From assembly GCA_032622095.1 (NCBI GenBank), contig CP136061.1, positions 23,316,991-23,380,990 of the forward strand: DNA of 64,000 nt, given 5' to 3'. Positions within the stretch are counted from its first letter, which is position 1. Every line of letters begins with the position of its first letter. Below the pieces are notes generated by a model. That model was not told the DNA's origin, ran no database searches, and saw only the letters and a list, made by a program, of their open reading frames with translations. This DNA comes from Siphonodentalium dalli. Its lineage: Eukaryota; Mollusca; Scaphopoda; Gadilida; Siphonodentaliidae. This document shows positions 1 through 11,256 of the stretch, piece by piece. The translations under genes were made by a program, and so were the position numbers.

Positions 1-114
1 CTTTTTCGAAGGATTTATGGCTCAAACCCCGAGATTCATGACTACAACTCAGGGATTTATGACTTTTTTGAAGGATTTATGGTTCTAACCCAGAGATTCA
101 CGAATAGAACTCAG

Positions 115-176
115 GGATTTATGACTTTTTCGAAGGATTTATGGTTCTAACCCAGAGATTCATGAATAGAACTCAG
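115..176 (+). repeat. reference 62-bp monomer, type G
   Basis: A clean monomer used here as the phase reference; composition is 22 G+C of 62. Three sub-repeats are visible: 115-134 (20 bp), 135-155 (21 bp) and 156-176 (21 bp). Their shared cores are ATTTATG at 117 and 137 and ATTCATG at 158. The second and third sub-repeats agree at 14 of 21 positions. TTCGAA lies at 129-134 and the 10-bp perfect palindrome ATTCATGAAT at 158-167; their centres are 31 bp apart, half the monomer. Bases 158-172 also read as three contiguous pentamers, aTTCa-tGAAt-aGAAc. Stops TGA, TAA, TGA and TAG occupy two of the three phases, and the period is not a multiple of three, so the unit is not coding. Confidence 0.97.
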
Positions 177-482
177 GGATTTATGACTTTTTCGAAGGAT
201 TTATGGTTCTAACCCAGAGATTCATGTATAGAACTCAGGGATTTATGACTTTTTCGAAGGATTTATGGCTTTAACCCCGAGATTCATGACTACAACTCAG
301 GGATTTATGACTTTTTCGAAGGATTTATGGTTCTAACCCAGAGATTCATGAATACAACTCAGGGATTTATGACTTTTTCGAAGGATTTGTGGCTCTAACC
401 CAGAGATTCATGATTACAACTCAGGGATTTATGACTTTTTCGAAGGATTTGTGGCTCTAACCCAGAGATTCATGAATACAAC

Positions 483-1040
483 GCAAGGATTTATGACCTT
501 TTCGAAGGATTTATGGCTCTAACCCCAAGATTCATGACTACAACTCAGGGATTTATGACTTTTTCGAAGGATTTATGGTTCTAACCCAGAGATTCATGAA
601 TAGAACTCAGGGATTTATGACTTTTTCGAAGGATTTATGGTTCTAACCCAGAGATTCATGAATAGAACTCAGGGATTTATGACTTTTTCGAAGGATTTAT
701 GGTTCTAACCCAGAGATTCATGAATAGAACTCAGGGATTTATGACTTTTTCGAAGGATTTATGGCTTTAACCCCGAGATTCATGACTACAACTCAGGGAT
801 TTATGACTTTTTCGAAGGATTTATGGTTCTAACCCGGAGATTCATGAATACAACTCAGGGATTTATGACTTTTTCGAAGGATTTAGGGTTCTAACCCAGA
901 GATTCATGAATACAACTCAGGGATTTATGACTTTTTCGAAGGATTTGTGGCTCTAACCCAGAGATTCATGATTACAACTCAGGGATTTATGACTTTTTCG
1001 AAGGATTTGTGGCTCTAACCCAGAGATTCATGAATACAAC
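483..1040 (+). repeat. 9-monomer higher-order repeat (558 bp), representative copy
   Basis: Between successive GCAAGG marks lie nine monomers in the type order P-G-G-G-T-C-C-W-K. The same 558-bp spacing (559 bp where a base is inserted) starts at 2033, 4141, 5691, 6931, 13313, 16535, 21306, 23847, 27626, 37107, 42123, 43673, 55876, 60274 and 61824. The K monomer (AACGCAAGG...GACCTTTT) is followed by P (CCCCAAG), so this pair marks the unit boundary. In this order the palindrome ATTCATGAAT is present in G, C and K and broken in P, T and W, giving a minus-plus-plus-plus-minus-plus-plus-minus-plus pattern. Shorter and longer orders elsewhere are gains or losses of whole monomers from this scheme. 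Confidence 0.9.
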
Positions 1041-2590
1041 GCAAGGATTTATGACCTTTTCGAAGGATTTATGGCTCTAACCCCAAGATTCATTACTACA
1101 ACTCAGGGATTTATGACTTTTTCGAAGGATTTATGGTTCTAACCCAGAGATTCATGAATAGAACTCAGGGATTTATGACTTTTTCGAAGGATTTATGGTT
1201 CTAACCCAGAGATTCATGAATAGAACTCAGGGATTTATGACTTTTTCGAAGGATTTATGGTTCTAACCCAGAGATTCATGAATAGAACTCAGGGATTTAT
1301 GACTTTTTCGAAGGATTTATGGCTTTAACCCTGAGATTCATGACTACAACTCAGGGATTTATGACTTTTTCGAAGGATTTATGGTTCTAACCCAGAGATT
1401 CATGAATACAACTCAGGGATTTATGACTTTTTCGAAGGATTTATGGTTCTAACCCAGAGATTCATGAATAGAACTCATGGATTTATGACTTTTTCGAAGG
1501 ATTTATGGCTTTAACCCCGAGATTCATGACTACAACTCAGGGATTTATGACTTTTTCGAAGGATTTATGGTTCTAACCCAGAGATTCATGAATACAACTC
1601 AGGGATTTATGACTTTTTCGAAGGATTTGTGGCTCTAACCCAGAGATTCATGATTACAAGTCAGGGATTTATGACTTTTTCGAAGGATTTATGGTTCTAA
1701 CCCAGAGATTCATGAATAGAACTCAGGGATTTATGACTTTTTCGAAGGATTTATGGTTCTAACCCAGAGATTCATGAATAGAACTCAGGGATTTATGACT
1801 TTTTCGAAGGATTTATGGCTTTAACCCCGAGATTCATAACTACAACTCAGGGATTTATGACATTTTCGAAGGATTTATGGTTCTAACCCAGAGATTCATT
1901 AATACAACTCAGGGATTTATGACTTTTTCGAAGGATTTGTGGCTCTAACCCAGAGATTCATGATTACAACTCAGGGATTTATGACTTTTTCGAAGGATTT
2001 GTGGCTCTAACCCAGAGATTCATGAATACAACGCAAGGATTTATGACCATTTCGAAGGATTTATGGCTCTAACCCCAAGATTCATGACTACAACTCAGGG
2101 ATTTATGACTTTTTCGAAGGATTTATGGTTCTAACCCAGAGATTCATGAATAGAACTCAGGGATTTATGACTTTTTCGAAGGATTTATGGTTCTAACCCA
2201 GAGATTCATGAATAGAACTCAGGGATTTATGACTTTTTCGAAGGATTTATGGTTCTAACCCAGAGATTCATGAATAGAACTCAGGGATTTATGACTTTTT
2301 CGAAGGATTTATGGCTTTAACCCCGAGATTCATGACTACAACTGAGGGATTTATGACTTTTTCGAAGGATTTATGGTTCTAACCCAGAGATTCATGAATA
2401 CAACTCAGGGATTTATGACTTTTTCGAAGGATTTATGGTTCTAACCCAGAGATTCATGAATACAACTCAGGGATTTATGATTTTTTCGAAGGATTTGTGG
2501 CTCTAACCCAGAGATTCATGATTACAACTCAGGGATTTATGACTTTTTCGAAGGATTTGTGGCTCTAACCCAGAGATTCATGAATACAAC
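483..2590 (+). repeat. 34-monomer composite block (2,108 bp), copy 1
   Basis: The block is a 9-monomer HOR (483-1040), a 16-monomer segment (1041-2032) and another 9-monomer HOR (2033-2590). Diagnostic variants inside are AGGGTTCT near 887, ACTCATGG near 1475, CATAAC at 1835, CATTAAT near 1900 and GACCATTTC at 2045. The same series at the same internal distances recurs at 4141, 42123 and 60274, and in truncated form from 55876. Private changes here include CATTAC near 1093 and ACAAGTC near 1660. Confidence 0.88.
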
Positions 2591-3658
2591 GCAAGGATTT
2601 ATGACCTTTTCGAAGGATTTATGGCTCTAACCCCAAGATTCATGACTACAACTCAGGGATTTATGACTTTTTCGAAGGATTTATGGTTCTAACCCAGAGA
2701 TTCATGAATAGAACTCAGGGATTTATGACTTTTTCGAAGGATTTATGGTTCTAACCCAGAGATTCATGAATAGAACTCAGGGATTTATGACTTTTTCGAA
2801 GGATTTATGGTTCTAACCCAGAGATTCATGAATACAACTCAGGGATTTATGACTTTTTCGAAGGATTTGTGGCTCTAACCCAGAGATTCATGATTACAAC
2901 TCAGGGATTTATGACTTTTTCGAAGGATTTATGGTTCTAACCCAGAGATTCATGAATAGAACTCAGGGATTTATGACTTTTTCGAAGGATTTATGGTTCT
3001 AACCCAGAGATTCATGAATAGAACTCAGGGATTTATGACTTTTTCGAAGGATTTATGGCTTTAACCCCGAGATTCATAACTACAACTCAGGGATTTATGA
3101 CATTTTCGAAGGATTTATGGTTCTAACCCAGAGATTCATTAATACAACTCAGGGATTTATGACTTTTTCGAAGGATTTGTGGCTCTAACCCAGAGATTCA
3201 TGATTACAACTCAGGGATTTATGACTTTTTCGAAGGATTTATGGTTCTAACCCAGAGATTCATGAATAGAACTCAGGGATTTATGACTTTTTCGAAGGAT
3301 TTATGGTTCTAACCCAGAGATTCATGAATAGAACTCAGGGATTTATGACTTTTTCGAAGGATTTATGGTTCTAACCCAGAGATTCATGAATAGAACTCAG
3401 GGATTTATGACTTTTTTGAAGGATTTATGGCTCTAACCCCGAGATTCATGACTACAACTCAGGGATTTATGACTTTTTCGAAGGATTTATGGTTCTAACC
3501 CAGAGATTCATGAATACAACTCAGGGATTTATGACTTTTTCGAAGGATTTGTGGCTCTAACCCAGAGATTCATGAATACAACGCAGGGATTTATGACTTT
3601 TTCGAAGGATTTATGGCTCTAACCCAGAGATTCATGAATACAACGCAAGGATTTATGA

Positions 3659-6600
3659 CTTTTTCGAAGGATTTATGGCTCAAACCCCGAGATTCATGAC
3701 TACAACTCAGGGATTTATGACTTTTTTGAAGGATTTATGGTTCTAACCCAGAGATTCACGAATAGAACTCAGGGATTTATGACTTTTTCGAAGGATTTAT
3801 GGTTCTAACCCAGAGATTCATGAATAGAACTCAGGGATTTATGACTTTTTCGAAGGATTTATGGTTCTAACCCAGAGATTCATGAATAGAACTCAGGGAT
3901 TTATGACTTTTTCGAAGGATTTATGGCTTTAACCCCGAGATTCATGACTACAACTCAGGGATTTATGACTTTTTCGAAGGATTTATGGTTCTAACCCAGA
4001 GATTCATGAATACAACTCAGGGATTTATGACTTTTTCGAAGGATTTGTGGCTCTAACCCAGAGATTCATGATTACAACTCAGGGATTTATGACTTTTTCG
4101 AAGGATTTGTGGCTCTAACCCAGAGATTCATGAATACAACGCAAGGATTTATGACCTTTTCGAAGGATTTATGGCTCTAACCCCAAGATTCATGACTACA
4201 ACTCAGGGATTTATGACTTTTTCGAAGGATTTATGGTTCTAACCCAGAGATTCATGAATAGAACTCAGGGATTTATGACTTTTTCGAAGGATTTATGGTT
4301 CTAACCCAGAGATTCATGAATAGAACTCAGGGATTTATGACTTTTTCGAAGGATTTATGGTTCTAACCCAGAGATTCATGAATAGAACTCAGGGATTTAT
4401 GACTTTTTCGAAGGATTTATGGCTTTAACCCCGAGATTCATGACTACAACTCAGGGATTTATGACTTTTTCGAAGGATTTATGGTTCTAACCCGGAGATT
4501 CATGAATACAACTCAGGGATTTATGACTTTTTCGAAGGATTTAGGGTTCTAACCCAGAGATTCATGAATACAACTCAGGGATTTATGACTTTTTCGAAGG
4601 ATTTGTGGCTCTAACCCAGAGATTCATGATTACAACTCAGGGATTTATGACTTTTTCGAAGGATTTGTGGCTCTAACCCAGAGATTCATGAATACAACGC
4701 AAGGATTTATGACCTTTTCGAAGGATTTATGGCTCTAACCCCAAGATTCATTACTACAACTCAGGGATTTATGACTTTTTCGAAGGATTTATGGTTCTAA
4801 CCCAGAGATTCATGAATAGAACTCAGGGATTTATGACTTTTTCGAAGGATTTATGGTTCTAACCCAGAGATTCATGAATAGAACTCAGGGATTTATGACT
4901 TTTTCGAAGGATTTATGGTTCTAACCCAGAGATTCATGAATAGAACTCAGGGATTTATGACTTTTTCGAAGGATTTATGGCTTTAACCCTGAGATTCATG
5001 ACTACAACTCAGGGATTTATGACTTTTTCGAAGGATTTATGGTTCTAACCCAGAGATTCATGAATACAACTCAGGGATTTATGACTTTTTCGAAGGATTT
5101 ATGGTTCTAACCCAGAGATTCATGAATAGAACTCATGGATTTATGACTTTTTCGAAGGATTTATGGCTTTAACCCCGAGATTCATGACTACAACTCAGGG
5201 ATTTATGACTTTTTCGAAGGATTTATGGTTCTAACCCAGAGATTCATGAATACAACTCAGGGATTTATGACTTTTTCGAAGGATTTGTGGCTCTAACCCA
5301 GAGATTCATGATTACAAGTCAGGGATTTATGACTTTTTCGAAGGATTTATGGTTCTAACCCAGAGATTCATGAATAGAACTCAGGGATTTATGACTTTTT
5401 CGAAGGATTTATGGTTCTAACCCAGAGATTCATGAATAGAACTCAGGGATTTATGACTTTTTCGAAGGATTTATGGCTTTAACCCCGAGATTCATAACTA
5501 CAACTCAGGGATTTATGACATTTTCGAAGGATTTATGGTTCTAACCCAGAGATTCATTAATACAACTCAGGGATTTATGACTTTTTCGAAGGATTTGTGG
5601 CTCTAACCCAGAGATTCATGATTACAACTCAGGGATTTATGACTTTTTCGAAGGATTTGTGGCTCTAACCCAGAGATTCATGAATACAACGCAAGGATTT
5701 ATGACCATTTCGAAGGATTTATGGCTCTAACCCCAAGATTCATGACTACAACTCAGGGATTTATGACTTTTTCGAAGGATTTATGGTTCTAACCCAGAGA
5801 TTCATGAATAGAACTCAGGGATTTATGACTTTTTCGAAGGATTTATGGTTCTAACCCAGAGATTCATGAATAGAACTCAGGGATTTATGACTTTTTCGAA
5901 GGATTTATGGTTCTAACCCAGAGATTCATGAATAGAACTCAGGGATTTATGACTTTTTCGAAGGATTTATGGCTTTAACCCCGAGATTCATGACTACAAC
6001 TGAGGGATTTATGACTTTTTCGAAGGATTTATGGTTCTAACCCAGAGATTCATGAATACAACTCAGGGATTTATGACTTTTTCGAAGGATTTATGGTTCT
6101 AACCCAGAGATTCATGAATACAACTCAGGGATTTATGATTTTTTCGAAGGATTTGTGGCTCTAACCCAGAGATTCATGATTACAACTCAGGGATTTATGA
6201 CTTTTTCGAAGGATTTGTGGCTCTAACCCAGAGATTCATGAATACAACGCAAGGATTTATGACCTTTTCGAAGGATTTATGGCTCTAACCCCAAGATTCA
6301 TGACTACAACTCAGGGATTTATGACTTTTTCGAAGGATTTATGGTTCTAACCCAGAGATTCATGAATAGAACTCAGGGATTTATGACTTTTTCGAAGGAT
6401 TTATGGTTCTAACCCAGAGATTCATGAATAGAACTCAGGGATTTATGACTTTTTCGAAGGATTTATGGTTCTAACCCAGAGATTCATGAATACAACTCAG
6501 GGATTTATGACTTTTTCGAAGGATTTGTGGCTCTAACCCAGAGATTCATGATTACAACTCAGGGATTTATGACTTTTTCGAAGGATTTATGGTTCTAACC

Positions 6601-6898
6601 CAGAGATTCATGAATAGAACTCAGGGATTTATGACTTTTTCGAAGGATTTATGGTTCTAACCCAGAGATTCATGAATAGAACTCAGGGATTTATGACTTT
6701 TTCGAAGGATTTATGGCTTTAACCCCGAGATTCATAACTACAACTCAGGGATTTATGACATTTTCGAAGGATTTATGGTTCTAACCCAGAGATTCATTAA
6801 TACAACTCAGGGATTTATGACTTTTTCGAAGGATTTGTGGCTCTAACCCAGAGATTCATGATTACAACTCAGGGATTTATGACTTTTTCGAAGGATTT
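3659..6898 (+). repeat. 3,658-bp duplication, copy 2
   Basis: This is the second copy of 1-3240, in direct orientation and with no net indel. It contains the second 34-monomer block (4141-6248). The shared private variants make a recent single duplication event the simplest explanation. The right end of homology falls inside a further 1,240-bp duplication (5222-7701), so later rearrangement has overprinted the junction. Confidence 0.93.
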
Positions 6899-7701
6899 GT
6901 GGCTCTAACCCAGAGATTCATGAATACAACGCAAGGATTTATGACCATTTCGAAGGATTTATGGCTCTAACCCCAAGATTCATGACTACAACTCTGGGAT
7001 TTATGACTTTTTCGAAGGATTTATGGTTCTAACCCAGAGATTCATGAATAGAACTCAGGGATTTATGACTTTTTCGAAGGATTTATGGTTCTAACCCAGA
7101 GATTCATGAATAGAACTCAGGGATTTATGACTTTTTCGAAGGATTTATGGTTCTAACCCAGAGATTCATGAATAGAACTCAGGGATTTATGACTTTTTCG
7201 AAGGATTTATGGCTTTAACCCCGAGATTCATGACTACAACTGAGGGATTTATGACTTTTTCGAAGGATTTATGGTTCTAACCCAGAGATTCATGAATACA
7301 ACTCAGGGATTTATGACTTTTTCGAAGGATTTATGGTTCTAACCCAGAGATTCATGAATACAACTCAGGGATTTATGATTTTTTCGAAGGATTTGTGGCT
7401 CTAACCCAGAGATTCATGATTACAACTCAGGGATTTATGACTTTTTCGAAGGATTTGTGGCTCTAACCCAGAGATTCATGAATACAACGCAAGGATTTAT
7501 GACCTTTTCGAAGGATTTATGGCTCTAACCCCAAGATTCATGACTACAACTCAGGGATTTATGACTTTTTCGAAGGATTTATGGTTCTAACCCAGAGATT
7601 CATGAATAGAACTCAGGGATTTATGACTTTTTCGAAGGATTTATGGTTCTAACCCAGAGATTCATGAATAGAACTCAGGGATTTATGACTTTTTCGAAGG
7701 A
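5222..7701 (+). repeat. 1,240-bp (20-monomer) tandem duplication, 5222-6461 and 6462-7701
   Basis: The two halves match at an offset of 1,240 bp. CATAAC lies at 5493 and 6733, GACCATTTC at 5703 and 6943, and GCAAGG marks at 5691 and 6931. Homology runs on to about 7724. The copies differ at ACAAGTC (first copy, near 5320) and ACTCTGGG (second copy, near 6992). An older relic of the same 1,240-bp offset appears at about 1565-2000 against 2805-3240. Confidence 0.88.
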
Positions 7702-8050
7702 TTTATGGTTCTAACCCAGAGATTCATGAATAGAACTCAGGGATTTATGACTTTTTCGAAGGATTTATGGCTTTAACCCCGAGATTCATGACTACAACTC
7801 AGGGATTTATGACTTTTTCGAAGGATTTATGGTTCTAACCCAGAGATTCATGAATACAACTCAGGGATTTATGACTTTTTCGAAGGATTTATGGTTCTAA
7901 CCCAGAGATTCATGAATACAACTCAGGGATTTATGACTTTTTCGAAGGATTTGTGGCTCTAACCCAGAGATTCATGATTACAACTCAGGGATTTATGACT
8001 TTTTCGAAGGATTTGTGGCTCTAAACCAGAGATTCATGAATACAACTCAG

Positions 8051-10465
8051 GGATTTATGACTTTTCGAAGGATTTATGGCTCAAACCCAGAGATTCATGA
8101 CTACAACTCAGGGATTTATGACTTTTTCGAAGGATTTATGGTTCTAACCCAGAGATTCACGAATAGAACTCAGGGATTTATGACTTTTTCGAAGGATTTA
8201 TGGTTCTAACCCAGAGATTCATGAATAGAACTCAGGGATTTATGACTTTTTCGAAGGATTTATGGTTCTAACCCAGAGATTCATGAATAGAACTCAGGGA
8301 TTTATGACTTTTTCGAAGGATTTATGGCTTTAACCCCGAGATTCATGACTACAACTCAGGGATTTATGACTTTTTCGAAGGATTTATGGTTCTAACCCAG
8401 AGATTCATGAATACAACTCAGGGATTTATGACTTTTTCGAAGGATTTATGGTTCTAACCCAGAGATTCATGAATAGAACTCATGGATTTATGACTTTTTC
8501 GAAGGATTTATGGCTTTAACCCCGAGATTCATGACTACAACTCAGGAATTTATGACTTTTTCGAAGGATTTATGGTTCTAACCCAGAGATTCATGAATAC
8601 AACTCAGGGATTTATGACTTTTTCGAAGGATTTGTGGCTCTAACCCAGAGATTCATGATTACAACTCAGGAATTTATGACTTTTTCGAAGGATTTGTGGC
8701 TCTAACCCAGAGATTCATGAATACAACGCAAGGATTTATGACCTTTTCGAAGGATTTATGGCTCTAACCCCAAGATTCATGACTACAACTCAGGGATTTA
8801 TGACTTTTTCGAAGGATTTATGGTTCTAACCCAGAGATTCATGAATAGAACTCAGGGATTTATGACTTTTTCGAAGGATTTATGGTTCTAACCCAGAGAT
8901 TCATGAATAGAACTCAGGGATTTATGACTTTTTCGAAGGATTTATGGTTCTAACCCAGAGATTCATGAATAGAACTCAGGGATTTATGACTTTTTCGAAG
9001 GATTTATGGCTTTAACCCCGAGATTCATGACTACAACTCAGGGATTTATGACTTTTTCGAAGGATTTATGGTTCTAACCCAGAGATTCATGAATACAACT
9101 CAGGGATTTATGACTTTTTCGAAGGATTTATGGTTCTAACCCAGAGATTCATGAATACAACTCAGGGATTTATGACTTTTTCGAAGGATTTGTGGCTCTA
9201 ACCCAGAGATTCATGATTACAACTCAGGGATTTATGACTTTTTCGAAGGATTTGTGGCTCTAACCCAGAGATTCATGAATACAACTCAGGGATTTATGAC
9301 TTTTCGAAGGATTTATGGCTCAAACCCCGAGATTCATGACTACAACTCAGGGATTTATGACTTTTTCGAAGGATTTATGGTTCTAACCCAGAGATTCACG
9401 AATAGAACTCAGGGATTTATGACTTTTTCGAAGGATTTATGGTTCTATCCCAGAGATTCATGAATAGAACTCAGGGATTTATGACTTTTTCGAAGGATTT
9501 ATGGCTTTAACCCCGAGATTCATGACTACAACTCAGGGATTTATGACTTTTTCGAAGGATTTATGGTTCTAACCCAGAGATTCATGAATACAACTCAGGG
9601 ATTTATGACTTTTTCGAAGGATTTGTGGCTCTAACCCAGAGATTCATTATTACAACTCAGGGATTTATGACTTTTTCGAAGGATTTGTGGCTCTAACCCA
9701 GAGATTCATGAATACAACGCAGGGATTTATGACTTTTTCGAAGGATTTGTGGCTCTAACCCAGAGATTCATGAATACAACGCAAGGATTTATGACATTTT
9801 CGAAGGATTTATGGCTCTAACCCCGAGATTCATGACTACAACTCAGGGATTTATGACTTTTTCGAAGGATTTATGGTTCTAACCCAGAGATTCATGAATA
9901 GAACTCAGGGATTTATGACTTTTTCGAAGGATTTATGGTTCTAACCCAGAGATTCATGAATAGAACTCAGGGATTTATGACTTTTTCGAAGGATTTATGG
10001 TTCTAACCCAGAGATTCATGAATAGAACTCAGGGATTTATGACCTTTTCGAAGGATTTATGGCTTTAACCCAGAGATTCATGAATACAACTCAGGGATTT
10101 ATGACTTTTCGAAGGATTTATGGCTCAAACCGCGAGATTCATGACTACAATTCAGGGATTTATGACTTTTTCAAAGGATTTATGGTTCTAACCCAGAGAT
10201 TCACGAATAGAACTCAGGGATTTATGACTTTTTCGAAGGATTTATGGTTCTAACCCAGAGATTCATGAATAGAACTCAGGGATTTATGACTTTTTCGAAG
10301 GATTTATGGCTCTAACACAGGGATGCATTACTACAACTCAGGGATTTATGACTTTTTCGAAGGATTTATACCTCAAACCTAGGGATTCATGACTACAACT
10401 CATGGATTTATGACTTTTTCGAAGGATTTATGGTTCTAACCCAGAGATTCATGAATACAACTCAT
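8051..10465 (+). repeat. compound a-b-c module 1, built on 61-bp monomers
   Basis: Three 61-bp monomers (GACTTTTCG, one T short) start at 8051, 9290 and 10095. The first is followed by GCTCAAACCCAGAG (kind a). The second has CTATCCC about 190 bp on (kind b, at 9447). The third has TTTTCAAAGG and the diverged M/N monomers (kind c). Distances are 1,239 and 805 bp, that is 20 and 13 monomers less one base. The b-c distance is one monomer shorter than in other modules (867). GCGAG in the c unit, near 10131, is private to this copy. 7725-8050 holds ordinary monomers. Confidence 0.88.
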
Positions 10466-11256
10466 TGATTTATGACTTTTTCGAAGGATTTGTGGCTCTA
10501 ACCCAGAGATTCATGAATACAACGCAGGGATTTATGACTTTTTCGAAGGATTTATGGCTCTAACCCAGAGATTCATGAATACAACGCAAGGATTTATGAC
10601 TTTTTCGAAGGATTTATGGCTCAAACCCCGAGATTCATGACTACAACTCAGGGATTTATGACTTTTTTGAAGGATTTATGGTTCTAACCCAGAGATTCAC
10701 GAATAGAACTCAGGGATTTATGACTTTTTCGAAGGATTTATGGTTCTAACCCAGAGATTCATGAATAGAACTCAGGGATTTATGACTTTTTCGAAGGATT
10801 TATGGTTCTAACCCAGAGATTCATGAATAGAACTCAGGGATTTATGACTTTTTCGAAGGATTTATGGCTTTAACCCCGAGATTCATGACTACAACTCAGG
10901 GATTTATGACTTTTTCGAAGGATTTATGGTTCTAACCCAGAGATTCATGAATACAACTCAGGGATTTATGACTTTTTCGAAGGATTTGTGGCTCTAACCC
11001 AGAGATTCATGATTACAACTCAGGGATTTATGACTTTTTCGAAGGATTTGTGGCTCTAACCCAGAGATTCATGAATACAACGCAAGGATTTATGACCTTT
11101 TCGAAGGATTTATGGCTCTAACCCCAAGATTCATGACTACAACTCAGGGATTTATGACTTTTTCGAAGGATTTATGGTTCTAACCCAGAGATTCATGAAT
11201 AGAACTCAGGGATTTATGCCTTTTTCCAAGGATTTATGGTTCTAACCCAGAGATTC
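9460..11256 (+). repeat. 1,797-bp tandem duplication, copy 1
   Basis: Matches the following 1,797 bp (29 monomers less one base). Shared marks are CATTATTAC (9645 and 11442), ACATTTTCG, the kind-c 61-bp monomer and the M/N trio (10315 and 12112). The unit boundary is placed only to within about one monomer because flanking monomers are the same type. Confidence 0.88.
10280..10465 (+). repeat. diverged M/N monomer trio, copy 1
   Basis: The most diverged monomers in the window: M has AACACAGGGATGCATTAC, N has ATACCTCAAACC...ACTCATGG, and the next monomer ends ACTCATTGATTT. ACACAG lies 256 bp after the GTG that precedes the kind-c 61-bp monomer, the same distance in all seven copies. This copy has CTCAAACCTAGGG where the others have CCCAGGG. 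Confidence 0.88.

Larger units (their letters stand above)
1..3240 (+). repeat. 3,658-bp duplication, copy 1 (59-monomer offset)
   Basis: This stretch matches 3659-6898 at an offset of exactly 59 x 62 bp. Shared rare variants are ATTTAGGG near 885, ACTCATGG near 1475, ACTGAGGG at 2341, GATTTTTTCG near 2479, CATAAC at 1835 and 3075, and CATTAAT near 3138. One private difference is T at 227 (CATGTATAG). The match ends at 3241, where this copy continues ATGGTTCT and the other GTGGCTCT. Copy 1 may begin before the window. Bases 3241-3658 hold ordinary G, C and K-like monomers leading into an A monomer. Confidence 0.93.

Noticed and set aside
158-167. ATTCATGAAT as a terminator hairpin
   Set aside because: It is a perfect 10-bp palindrome without a loop or a following T run, so it would not form an intrinsic terminator; it is better read as a DNA dyad.
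10280-10465. M/N monomers as a transposon insertion or unique sequence
   Set aside because: They align to the 62-bp monomer end to end without gaps and keep register, so they are diverged monomers. There is no target-site duplication or terminal repeat.
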